Source: Gemmataceae bacterium
Lineage (GTDB): Bacteria; Planctomycetota; Planctomycetia; Gemmatales; Gemmataceae
Direction of reading: 5' to 3'
NCBI GenBank assembly: GCA_009691815.1
Contig: SIAL01000087.1
Span: 1 to 10,756 of the forward strand
Length of the DNA stretch: 10,756 nt
This document shows positions 1 to 6,699 of this stretch, piece by piece. Position numbers and translations under genes: made by a program. A model generated the notes under the pieces. The model ran no database searches, was not told the DNA's origin, and saw only the letters and a program-made list of their open reading frames with translations. How positions within the stretch are numbered: position 1 is the first letter of the stretch; each line of letters begins with the position of its first letter.

Positions 1-1
1 G

Positions 2-823
2 AAAACAGACCCGACGAGGGGGATATTACCTCCCTGTTCCCAACCTCTGGTACACCGCCTTGCGCGCCAGAATGACTGTGCTGCCTGCCATCTTCCCCGT
101 CGGGCCAGTACTGATATTGCCCACACCGCCCTTAGCGATCATCGCATTAGGCGTAGGCCCCCTGTTGAGGAGCCATTGGGTCGCGCGCTACTTCCTGGCG
201 AGCTACCCCTTGTGGGCTTTCCGGGGCCTGCCACCCCGGCGGATGATCGCGAACTGGTGATCGCTCTCTCCCTCATGAGTCAAGGGATGACCTCAACCCA
301 AAATCCGTTTGCGGGCTTCCTTGACAAAAAACTGGACAGCCTACTTCCTCAAAGACCGGGTGATGCCGAGCTTTGGTCCTGGCAGGCCAACCGCCTTTCC
401 AGAGAAGGCCGCTTTGAGGAATCCTTGTTGGTTTGGGAGCGTATTCACAAAACCAAACCCAAGGAGGAATTTCTCCTTTTAGGAACCACCCTGGCCGCGG
501 TTCGAGCCAAGAAATATCCCCGCGCCTTGGTTTTGGCGAAGAGGTTGGCGGAAATCTCGCCCGAGAACGCGACCCACCTTGTTATGGTGGCCGACATCCT
601 CAAAACCCTAAAGAGGTATCCCGAAGCACTTCCTTATTTGGAACAAGCGATCGCCTCGCAACCTGCCGGGGTCCAATCCCGTAAACTCTTGGTGGAATGT
701 CTTGTTCAAACCCACCAACCCGAGCGGGCCCAAACCGAGTTTGATACCCTTGTTAGGCTAACTCACTCCGGTGAGGGAGATTTGCGCCGTTGGTTTGCCA
801 AGATTCAATCCGGGAAGCCATAA
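2..823 (+). CDS. Partial multiheme-type cytochrome c / TPR protein (C-terminal 273 residues)
   Basis: The frame is open, with no stop, from base 2 to the TAA at 821-823, so the gene begins left of the window. It encodes a CXXCH heme c attachment motif, CAACH, at 77-91 (residues 26-30 of the visible part), followed by HTALSDH (122-142) and a basic stretch RIRRRP. This CxxCH...AHT..DHR.R.P arrangement is what I know from cytochrome c proteins joined to TPRs in Planctomycetota and Acidobacteria. From about residue 122 to the end come roughly four helical TPR units, for example LWSWQANRLSREGRFEESL and YPEALPYLEQAI. Such proteins are exported, because heme c is attached outside the cytoplasmic membrane; redox and protein-docking roles are inferred. 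Later start codons (TTG 176, ATG 275 or 287) would give a TPR-only protein but leave the heme motif unexplained. More heme motifs probably lie upstream. Confidence 0.8.
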   Translation, partial: KTDPTRGILPPCSQPLVHRLARQNDCAACHLPRRASTDIAHTALSDHRIRRRPPVEEPLGRALLPGELPLVGFPGPATPADDRELVIALSLMSQGMTSTQNPFAGFLDKKLDSLLPQRPGDAELWSWQANRLSREGRFEESLLVWERIHKTKPKEEFLLLGTTLAAVRAKKYPRALVLAKRLAEISPENATHLVMVADILKTLKRYPEALPYLEQAIASQPAGVQSRKLLVECLVQTHQPERAQTEFDTLVRLTHSGEGDLRRWFAKIQSGKP

Positions 824-829
824 GGCCCA

Positions 830-846
830 TTTCCCCCGGAGGGAAA
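830..846. terminator. Short hairpin between converging genes, weak terminator candidate
   Basis: TTTCCC (830-835) and GGGAAA (841-846) pair around a five-base loop, seven bases after the cytochrome stop and just past the stop of the facing small gene. There is no T-run on the plus strand, so intrinsic termination is doubtful. The position between converging genes is the main argument. Confidence 0.25.
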
Positions 847-850
847 GTGC

Positions 851-964
851 CTAGTTGTCCGCTTTTCCCTTGGTTAGGAAATAGCCAATACCAACGACCA
901 CCAAGATTCCAACCAAAACGAGCATGGTGGTGGTGCTGCCAAAGAATTCCAGAATTGTTTCCAT
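851..964 (-). CDS. Small single-pass membrane protein, 37 residues
   Basis: ATG at 964-962, TAG at 853-851. The start is chosen because a near-perfect Shine-Dalgarno GGGAGGG (974-968 on the minus strand) sits four bases upstream; an in-frame start at 1042 would add 26 residues without hydrophobic or other recognisable character. The protein begins METILEFFGSTTT, then has one transmembrane helix at about residues 13-34 (MLVLVGILVVVGIGYFL) and a short basic tail KGKADN. I do not recognise a family. The positive tail after the helix suggests a cytoplasmic C-terminus (positive-inside rule). It lies downstream of trpS in the same direction, separated by 289 bp, so it may have its own promoter. The leader just upstream is unusually structured. 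Single-helix proteins of this size often bind membrane complexes or act as small toxins; nothing here decides between these. Confidence 0.5.
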   Translation of the reverse strand: METILEFFGSTTTMLVLVGILVVVGIGYFLTKGKADN

Positions 965-1253
965 TAGCCCTCCCACAGGATCGGAAAATCGTCGATCCGA
1001 AATCGACAGCTGACAAACAGCTGATGACTTTTTGTTAGACATCCCGGTTCAGGCAGCAACCCCCTTCTTCCTTTTTTTTGACTTTGGATTCGCCATGGCA
1101 AAAAAAGGAGGGATAAGGAATGCTTGTCCTTTTCCGGTTGGGAAGGCCCAAATCAAGCCAAAGCGTCTTCCCCCGAGACATTATTAGTTGGGAAAACAAG
1201 ACGGCTCACCTGTCGTGTTCAAAAGGTTTCGTCCTGTTCAAACGAGTTGCAAA
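965..1253 (-). promoter_or_regulatory. Structured region between trpS and the small membrane-protein gene
   Basis: No convincing gene lies here. Next to the small gene, two overlapping perfect 6-bp inverted repeats exclude each other: GGATCG 978-983 with CGATCC 993-998, and GTCGAT 991-996 with ATCGAC 1002-1007. In the minus-strand RNA the second has a UUCGG loop. Beside them CAGCTGA is repeated at 1007-1013 and 1018-1024, one helical turn apart. Further up, CCTTTTTTT (1070-1078, within an eight-T run) can pair with AAAAAAAGG (1100-1108). Near the trpS end TGTTCAAA occurs at 1216-1223 and 1235-1242. A regulatory or attenuating leader is inferred; no clear promoter hexamers were found. Confidence 0.35.
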
Positions 1254-2261
1254 TTACCCGACTGGCGAACCCCGCATACCCACGGCTTCCCGTACAAGTT
1301 CCAAGGTCATCTTGGCTTCCGACCGGGCCTTGGCGACCCCTGCTCTTAGGATCTCCTCGACTTCGTTAGGTTTGGCAGCGAGGCTACGCCGTTTTTCCCG
1401 GGCGGCTTCAAAATACGACTCTATCGAACTCAATAGTCCTTTTTTTACCTCGCCATATCCAAGGCCACCCGCCAAATAGCGCTCTCGCATCAATGCCTTG
1501 GCGGCCTCATCGGCAAACAGGCTCCAAAGGCCGTACACATTGCACTTGTCCGGATCCTTGGCCTCGGCCACCGGGGTGCTATCGGTCACAATCGACATCA
1601 CCACTTTTTTGAGAGCCTTGCCCTCGGCAAAGATCTCTATTGTGTTGCCATAGCTTTTGCTCATTTTCTGGCCGTCGATCCCTGAGACCTTGGCTTCCCT
1701 GCTGAGACGATATTCAGGAATGGGAAACACCTCCTTTTGAAAAATTCGGTTGAATTTTTCCGCCAGATCCCGAGTCATCTCAAGATGTTGGATCTGGTCT
1801 TTGCCGACGGGAACCAGATGCGAGCGATAGGCGAGAATGTCCGCCGCCATAAGTACCGGATAGCTGAAAAGACCGACACTGGCATCGATTCCTTTTTCGA
1901 CTTTTTCTTTGTAACTGACCGCCTTTTGCAGCATTCCCATGGGGGCCACTACGGACAAGAACCAGGTCAGCTCACACACTTCGGGAACATCGGATTGGCG
2001 AAAAAAAACGGCTTTGGCCGGGTCCAGACCAAGGGCAAGATAGTCCAAAGCCACATCCCTAACATTCTCTCGAAGCTGTGAGGCGTCTTGAAGCGTGGTC
2101 AGGGCGTGGTAGTCCGCGATGAAATAGTAGGCATTGCCCTGTTCCTGAAGCTCGATGTGCTGGAGGACGGCCCCAAAATAATTTCCAAGGTGTAGTTTAC
2201 CCGAAGGTTGCACCCCCGAAAGTACCCGTTTTGGCCCGGTTGGAGGCTTCGGTTCCGTCAT
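1254..2261 (-). CDS. trpS: Tryptophanyl-tRNA synthetase
   Basis: Cytoplasmic class I aminoacyl-tRNA synthetase that activates tryptophan with ATP and loads it on tRNA-Trp. The 335-residue length is normal for the bacterial enzyme. The Rossmann fold starts with RVLSGVQPSGKLHLGNY, where HLGN (residues 24-27) is the HIGH signature. The second ATP signature KMSKS is at 199-203 in DGQKMSKSYGN. Other family stretches are YYFIADYHALT (45-55), MGMLQKAVSYKEK (108-120) and PVLMAADILAYR (135-146). The ATG at 2261 is preceded by GGAG with nine-base spacing. The C-terminal helical region with the KARSEA segment is complete. It faces the methyltransferase gene across 131 bp. No T-box-like motif was seen in its leader. 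Nothing suggests that it is degraded. Confidence 0.97.
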   Translation of the reverse strand: MTEPKPPTGPKRVLSGVQPSGKLHLGNYFGAVLQHIELQEQGNAYYFIADYHALTTLQDASQLRENVRDVALDYLALGLDPAKAVFFRQSDVPEVCELTWFLSVVAPMGMLQKAVSYKEKVEKGIDASVGLFSYPVLMAADILAYRSHLVPVGKDQIQHLEMTRDLAEKFNRIFQKEVFPIPEYRLSREAKVSGIDGQKMSKSYGNTIEIFAEGKALKKVVMSIVTDSTPVAEAKDPDKCNVYGLWSLFADEAAKALMRERYLAGGLGYGEVKKGLLSSIESYFEAAREKRRSLAAKPNEVEEILRAGVAKARSEAKMTLELVREAVGMRGSPVG

Positions 2262-2392
2262 TCAATATCACTCCGATGGAGGCCTCGGGTCAGGATCGAC
2301 CCAACAATTCTTGCCGTAAAAGTCCTATTTTACAGGCATCCCCTTTGGGTTCGAGTCCCATGGGTCATCCACGCCTCCAAGGAGGGATAAAA
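2262..2392. other. Divergent intergenic region with tRNA-like hairpins
   Basis: Between trpS and the methyltransferase gene, on the plus strand: hairpin GGGTC (2287-2291)/GACCC (2298-2302); a long hairpin from TGCCGTAAAA (2312-2321) to TTTTACAGGCA (2328-2338) with one bulged A and loop GTCCTA; then TGGG (2346-2349) TTCGAGT CCCA (2357-2360), which has the consensus of a tRNA T-arm loop; then TGGGTC (2361-2366), AT and CCA (2369-2371). TGGGTC can pair with GACCCA (2298-2303), closing a domain of about tRNA length. A D-arm and a seven-base anticodon loop are missing, so it is not a normal tRNA. It may be a tRNA-derived remnant or a leader structure of the methyltransferase mRNA; promoters for both genes must also fall here. 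Confidence 0.3.
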
Positions 2393-3064
2393 GTGATCTC
2401 CCGAATTTTGGAACCCGAAGTGATGGATTGCCCGGCGGAAGCCTTGGCTTATGATCAAATGGACCATGTGGGGGTGAACCGGGCTTTTGTCGAAGCCTGG
2501 GCCAAGGTGGTGGGTTCCCAACACCTTCCCAATGGGGCCAGACTTTTGGATGTGGGGACCGGTACGGCCCTTATCCCCATTGAAATCCTTAAACTTTTTC
2601 CGGCCCTTCGTATTACCGCCATCGACATGGCTAGGGCGATGCTGGATTTGGCCAAAGGGCATCTGGAAAGACTTGGTTTAACCGAACAAATTGACCTTCA
2701 ATTTTGCGATGCCAAGAACCTTCCCTTTGGGGAGGATACATTTGCAGGTGTGGTTTCAAACAGTATCATTCACCACATTCCCGAGCCTGTTTTATGCCTT
2801 AGGGAAATGGTGCGGGTGTGTGTCCCGGGGGGTTGGCTATTTGTCCGGGATTTGTGCCGCCCGGATTCAGAGGTGGAATTGGCCCGGCTGGTGGAACTCC
2901 ACGCAGGAGATATTCAGGGTACGCAGAAACAGCTTTTTGGAGATTCGCTCCATGCGGCACTTACTTTAAGCGAGGCGAAGGCAATGGCCCAATCGGTCCA
3001 CTTGGATCCGGATTCGGTAACCCTGTCAAGCGATCGGCACTGGACCCTTGCGATAAAAAAATGA
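2393..3064 (+). CDS. Class I SAM-dependent methyltransferase, substrate unknown
   Basis: The GTG at 2393 is taken as the start because AAGGAGGG (2379-2386) lies six bases upstream; an in-frame codon at 2231 would overlap trpS and adds sequence with no family character. The 223-residue protein has the Rossmann methyltransferase core: motif I LLDVGTGTAL (51-60) for SAM, acidic D78 after strand 2 (ITAIDMARAMLDLAKGH), D106 in CDAKNLPF for the adenine, SNSIIHHIPEP (122-132) as motif IV, and CVPGGWLFVRDL (143-154). The N-terminus RILEPEVMDCPAEALAYDQM resembles a family I associate with planctomycetes. No TM helix or signal is seen, so it is cytoplasmic. The substrate is not predictable. Downstream lie 132 bp before the facing response regulator gene. 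Confidence 0.88.
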   Translation: MISRILEPEVMDCPAEALAYDQMDHVGVNRAFVEAWAKVVGSQHLPNGARLLDVGTGTALIPIEILKLFPALRITAIDMARAMLDLAKGHLERLGLTEQIDLQFCDAKNLPFGEDTFAGVVSNSIIHHIPEPVLCLREMVRVCVPGGWLFVRDLCRPDSEVELARLVELHAGDIQGTQKQLFGDSLHAALTLSEAKAMAQSVHLDPDSVTLSSDRHWTLAIKK

Positions 3065-3074
3065 ACCGTGGGGG

Positions 3075-3099
3075 TTGGGATGAAAACCGGCCATCCCGA
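3075..3099. terminator. Hairpin between converging genes
   Basis: TTGGGATG (3075-3082) pairs with CATCCCGA (3092-3099), eight pairs including one G-T, around a nine-base loop. It starts eleven bases after the methyltransferase stop, in the 132-bp gap before the facing response regulator gene. No T-run follows on either strand, so factor-independent termination is uncertain. Confidence 0.3.
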
Positions 3100-3196
3100 A
3101 AACTAATGGTGGACTCTATGATTGTCGGCATTGGTTGAAGGAGCCTAACCTATCAAAAAGGATCTCAAAAACCCGTGAAAAGATGAGGCCAGATTC

Positions 3197-4621
3197 TTAA
3201 CCGGCTGCGGCGAGGCCCAATTCGGCATAGCGGTTGAGTTTGTTGTAAAGCGTCTTAAGGCTGATGCCCAGTTCTGCCGCCACCGCCGGTTTGTTTCCCT
3301 GGTGTTTGTCAAGCACCCGTAGGATCTGGTTTTTTTCGATCTCCTCAAGGGTCACAGTCCTAGGAGCCTCTAAGGCATGGGCCGGGTGCATTCCATGCCC
3401 GCCGAAATTCTGGTTGCCATTTTGGAAGGGGATGGGTTGGCTAAAGACGAAAGGGGGAAGGTGTATGGGTAGGATCAGTCCCCCCGAGGCATTGGTCATG
3501 ACCCACGCATATTGCATGGCGTTCCACATTTCGCGGACATTGCCAGGCCAGCGATAGGAAATGAGCGCGTTCATGGCCTCTAGGGAGACCTGCCCTTTGA
3601 CCTGATCAAAGGGGCGATTGGAAGCTCTCGACAATAGGTGATAAACAAGATCTGGAATATCTGAAATGCGTTCCCTCAAAGGAGGCATTCGGATTTCAAA
3701 AGCGTTGATTCTAAAGTAAAGATCTTCGCGAAACTCGTCCCGTGTTACCATCGTCCTCAAATCGCGATTGGTGGCGCAAAGGACACGGACATTGGTCTGG
3801 AATGGTTCATTTTCACCCACCCGCCGCACTTCCCCACATTCAAGAAACCGTAATAGTTTTACCTGTAGGCTTTTGGACAACTCCCCAACCTCGTCGAGAA
3901 GGAGGGTTCCGCCGTTGGCCACCTCGAAAAGGCCCTTGTGGTCGCGGTCGGCCCCGGTAAAGGCCCCCTTTTTGTGTCCAAATAGTTCACTTTCTACAAG
4001 GTGTTCGCTTAAGGCCCCACAATTGACAGGGATAAAGGGGCTGTTGGCGCGACGGCTTTGCATGTAAATGGTTCGGGCAGCAAGTTCCTTCCCCGTGCCC
4101 GTTTCCCCGAGGATCAATACGGGGGAATCGGTCGGAGCCACGGTCGAGATGAGTTGCAAAACATGGGCCATATGAGGATGGTTGCCCACCAAAATCGATG
4201 GGCCTTCCGCGGCTTTGGCCCGACTTTTGAGGGCGCTGTTTTGATTTTTCAGATCCAGTTTGCATTGCACCTTGAGCAAGATGGCTTCGATATCGATCAT
4301 TTTTGCCGGCTTGGTGATGTAGTCCATGGCGCCCAACCGGATGGCCTCGATGGCGGTATCCATGCTGGCATGACCCGTCATCACCACGGCCTCGGTGTCG
4401 GGGGCGACGGCTTTGAGATGTTCGAGCACCTCCATTCCGGACATTCCGGGCATTCGCAAATCCAGCACGGCGGCGTCGAAGGTCTGTTTTTCAAGCAACT
4501 TTATTGCGGCTTGGCCATTGGGACACGCGGTTACCTTGTGGCCTAGACGGCTCAATTCTGTGCGCATTACTTCTTGAATGGTGGCCTCATCATCAACCAG
4601 GAGAATTCGGAGTGGTTTCAT
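3197..4621 (-). CDS. NtrC-family sigma-54-dependent response regulator
   Basis: Cytoplasmic transcription activator of 474 residues in three domains. Receiver (1-120): acidic pair D10-D11, phospho-acceptor D54 in AVLDLRMPG, T82 and K104. AAA+ domain (about 143-375): Walker A GETGTGKE (172-179), the sigma-54 contact loop GAFTGA (219-224), Walker B TLLLDEVGEL (239-248), arginine-rich PPLRERISDIPDL and WPGNVRE (358-364). Fis-type helix-turn-helix (about 427-467): VLDKHQGNKPAVAAELGIS. The intact GAFTGA loop means it should remodel sigma-54 holoenzyme on phosphorylation. A Pro/Gly/Asn-rich linker (389-420) separates the AAA+ and DNA-binding parts. It follows the histidine kinase gene by 27 bp on the same strand, so kinase and regulator form a cognate operon. 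No -24/-12 promoter was recognised in this window, so its targets may lie elsewhere. Confidence 0.96.
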   Translation of the reverse strand: MKPLRILLVDDEATIQEVMRTELSRLGHKVTACPNGQAAIKLLEKQTFDAAVLDLRMPGMSGMEVLEHLKAVAPDTEAVVMTGHASMDTAIEAIRLGAMDYITKPAKMIDIEAILLKVQCKLDLKNQNSALKSRAKAAEGPSILVGNHPHMAHVLQLISTVAPTDSPVLILGETGTGKELAARTIYMQSRRANSPFIPVNCGALSEHLVESELFGHKKGAFTGADRDHKGLFEVANGGTLLLDEVGELSKSLQVKLLRFLECGEVRRVGENEPFQTNVRVLCATNRDLRTMVTRDEFREDLYFRINAFEIRMPPLRERISDIPDLVYHLLSRASNRPFDQVKGQVSLEAMNALISYRWPGNVREMWNAMQYAWVMTNASGGLILPIHLPPFVFSQPIPFQNGNQNFGGHGMHPAHALEAPRTVTLEEIEKNQILRVLDKHQGNKPAVAAELGISLKTLYNKLNRYAELGLAAAG

Positions 4622-4648
4622 AGGAGGTTACTTTCCTTGGTAATTCGT

Positions 4649-6265
4649 TTAGGCGGCTTTGCGTGAGGCGCCCATCTCAATGGCGCGGAATGGGTTTACT
4701 TCGGGGAAACCAAGAATCTCCCGCGATTCTGGTCGGGCCATGGGCTTGGTCAAGTTATTGCTCTGGGCAAGGGGCAAGCGCACGAGGAAAGTGCTACCTT
4801 TGCCGAGGCCTTCGCTTTGCGCCTCGATTGTTCCACCATGGTCCTGAATGATGCAATGGCAAATGGTCAGGCCAAGTCCCGTTCCCCGGCCCGATTTTTT
4901 CTGAGTGAAGAACGGCTCGAATATGTTGTTCAGGGATTCTTTGTCCATGCCGCAACCTGTGTCGGTAAATCGTAGGATAGCCGTGTTCATGCTTTGGCCA
5001 ATTTGAATGTCGAGCAGGCCCCCGTGGTCCATGCTATCAAGGGCGTTTACTGCCAAATTGATCACTACCGATTTTAATTCTTCGGGATTTGCCGTTACCA
5101 CGAGGGGCTCAAGAGGTGGTTCGAATCGGATGCTTTTTCCCTGTTTGCTTGGCAGGTGATCAATGACTTCGTTGACCGCGTCTATGATTCCCTTTATGTC
5201 TGTGGGTTGGCGGGTGGTTGGGCCGCTTCGACTAAAGGCGAGGAGTTTGTCGGTAATCTTTTTGCAACGAAACGCTTCGTTTTGGATCATCTGCAAATAG
5301 CGCTCAAAGGTTGCCTTGTTGGAATTCGAAAACCCATCGGGGTCTTTGAGGCGCCCTTCGAGCGACTCGGCGCAAAAGGCAATGGATGCTAGGGGGTTGT
5401 TGATCTCGTGCGAGACGCCCGCGGCGAGAAAGCCGACACTTGCCAGGCGTTCGGAACGGACAAGTTGGCGACTCCGATCGTTGACCTGTTTTTCCAAGTC
5501 CTTGTAGACATCCTGCAAGCGATCCATCATGGCGTTGAATTCGCTGGCGAGGTCCTGCATTTCATCGCCCGAGTTGAGATTTATCCGGTGGGCCAGGTCG
5601 CCCGAGGCGATTCGTTTGACGCCGGATTCGAGGTCGCGCACCGGTTGAATGACCCATCCATAGAAAAACCGCAAAAGTTCGATGGTCAACAGCAGGCCAA
5701 AGAGACTTGCCGGAATGATGATCCAAAGGCTCCTTTGGTAGTGGCGGCGGGTGCTGGCCAATCTATAGTCGAGATCGTCGTAGAGTTTCTCACGCAAATC
5801 GGTGCTATCCCGGTCGAGACGGTCCACCGCTTTCGCAAGGTTAGCCCGTTTTTGGTCCACGGTTGTTTTGGCGTCCTGAGCTAGGGCGATGCCGTTGAGG
5901 TCGGCTTCCAAGACACCGACCATTTGGGTGGTGTAGCTGGTGTCAGAGGGCGTTAGGTGGAAAGGGGTGTTGTCTTGGGCGGCGACACCAAGAAGGCCAA
6001 GGTTCACTCGGCTTTGGCGCAATTGGTCGCGAATCGCCTCATGGTCGGGTTCGGGAGTATTGGCAACGCAAGACAAAAGCGGCGAAATATTCGAGCGCAA
6101 CATATCGGCATACCGGAGTTCCAAAACATTGGCCTTCACCGCCAGAGTGGTTTGATAGTAGGACCAAAGTCCTTGCAGGGTTCCGCCAATGAGGAATACC
6201 AGCATCGCGACAAAAAGCGCGACCCCCAAAAGCAATTTGTGGCGAATCCGCCAACCCCGGTTCAC
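4649..6265 (-). CDS. Membrane sensor histidine kinase (HAMP, HisKA, HATPase)
   Basis: The GTG at 6265-6263 is preferred because GAAGGGAG lies seven bases upstream; a TTG at 6289 would add eight residues and has a poor ribosome site. Numbered from the GTG (538 residues): TM1 about 11-31, a helical periplasmic sensor of about 145 residues without a recognised fold, TM2 about 180-200, HAMP about 204-256, a coiled-coil joiner, the HisKA site with phospho-accepting H286 (GVSHEINNPL), then the HATPase domain with N box NLAVNA (403-408), G1 DTGCGM (435-440), F box FEPFFTQK (449-456) and G2 GRGTGLGL (459-466). It autophosphorylates and should pass the phosphate to D54 of the regulator encoded 27 bp downstream. 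This NtrB-like catalytic core fits an NtrC-type partner. The C-terminal tail of about 40 residues is unassigned. The signal sensed is unknown. Confidence 0.94.
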   Translation of the reverse strand: MNRGWRIRHKLLLGVALFVAMLVFLIGGTLQGLWSYYQTTLAVKANVLELRYADMLRSNISPLLSCVANTPEPDHEAIRDQLRQSRVNLGLLGVAAQDNTPFHLTPSDTSYTTQMVGVLEADLNGIALAQDAKTTVDQKRANLAKAVDRLDRDSTDLREKLYDDLDYRLASTRRHYQRSLWIIIPASLFGLLLTIELLRFFYGWVIQPVRDLESGVKRIASGDLAHRINLNSGDEMQDLASEFNAMMDRLQDVYKDLEKQVNDRSRQLVRSERLASVGFLAAGVSHEINNPLASIAFCAESLEGRLKDPDGFSNSNKATFERYLQMIQNEAFRCKKITDKLLAFSRSGPTTRQPTDIKGIIDAVNEVIDHLPSKQGKSIRFEPPLEPLVVTANPEELKSVVINLAVNALDSMDHGGLLDIQIGQSMNTAILRFTDTGCGMDKESLNNIFEPFFTQKKSGRGTGLGLTICHCIIQDHGGTIEAQSEGLGKGSTFLVRLPLAQSNNLTKPMARPESREILGFPEVNPFRAIEMGASRKAA

Positions 6266-6695
6266 CAGAGGGCTCCCTTCCTCGGCCAACGATCAAACCA
6301 GAAACCTTGGTCGCCCCTTCCTGAGGACAAAACCTTCGGCGTTGAAAGTGTATCACGAATGGTTGGGGAAATGAGAGGCCAAAATTTTTGCCGCAAGGAG
6401 AAGGGGTTTCTCCTAGTTGTTAAATTAGGGGCCAAGGGCAAACGACGAGACTTGTCAATCTAATGGGAAGCTTGGTGATTTGGGGGCCATTGCAATGGCG
6501 AAATCGGGCTGTCATGGATTTGGCCCTTTCCTCTCAAGGGGGGTAGAGATGCCCTCGTGAGGGTTCCCTAGGTGAGGAACGACCGATTTCCTTGGGACTG
6601 GAACGGGTTATCTTTACCATGAACCAGAGTGACTCTCCTTGGGCTCATCGCCGAGCAGGGGGTGACCGGTGCATCTTTCATCAGGTGTTCAAACC
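6266..6695. promoter_or_regulatory. 430-bp divergent control region with several dyads
   Basis: No larger gene lies in this stretch between the kinase and ceramidase-family genes. It contains a perfect 14-bp palindrome GCCATTGCAATGGC (6486-6499); a near-perfect 16-bp palindrome GGCCAAAATTTTTGCC (6377-6392, one mismatched pair); a 7-bp-arm hairpin AGGAGAA/TTCTCCT (6396-6402, 6408-6414); smaller repeats CCCTC/GAGGG (6552-6563) and GTTCC/GGAAC (6563-6567, 6576-6580); and AGAGTGACTCT (6626-6636). The first two look like operator sites for dimeric regulators. No convincing sigma-70 or sigma-54 promoter pair was found on either strand, though promoters for both flanking genes should be here. Confidence 0.45.
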
Positions 6696-6699
6696 ATGA
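6619..6699 (+). CDS. Possible 26-residue leader peptide overlapping the ceramidase-family start
   Basis: An ATG at 6619 opens 26 codons (beginning MNQSDSPWAHRRAGG, ending FHQVFKP) that stop with TGA at 6697-6699, in an ATGA overlap with the ATG (6696) of the next gene. Such an overlap allows translational coupling. The ribosome site in front is weak and the peptide resembles nothing known to me, so chance is a serious alternative. Confidence 0.2.
   Translation: MNQSDSPWAHRRAGGDRCIFHQVFKP

Noticed and set aside
1120..1479. Plus-strand frame of 119 codons with an excellent AAGGAGGG ribosome site
   Set aside because: Most of it is antisense to the trpS C-terminus and the product shows no domain character; the site is more likely a chance match near the A-tract.
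2297..2371. A genuine tRNA gene
   Set aside because: The T-arm loop, CCA and a 6-bp acceptor-like stem are present, but there is no D-arm, no GG in a D-loop, no seven-base anticodon loop, and the T-stem has only four pairs. Kept as a tRNA-like structure.
4058..4546. 162-codon plus-strand frame inside the response regulator gene
   Set aside because: It is antisense to conserved AAA+ and receiver domains, and the protein has no recognisable motif.
5408..5884. 158-codon plus-strand frame inside the histidine kinase gene
   Set aside because: Shadow of a clearly coding minus strand; no ribosome site or domain.
6265..6289. TTG at 6289 as kinase start
   Set aside because: Weak ribosome site; the GTG at 6265 has GAAGGGAG at good distance. 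The eight extra residues remain possible.
6266..6695. Sigma-54 promoter (TGGCAC-N5-TTGC) for the divergent genes
   Set aside because: Only poor matches, such as TTGGTGATTTGGGGGC, with correct spacing but lacking the conserved CAC and TTGC bases.
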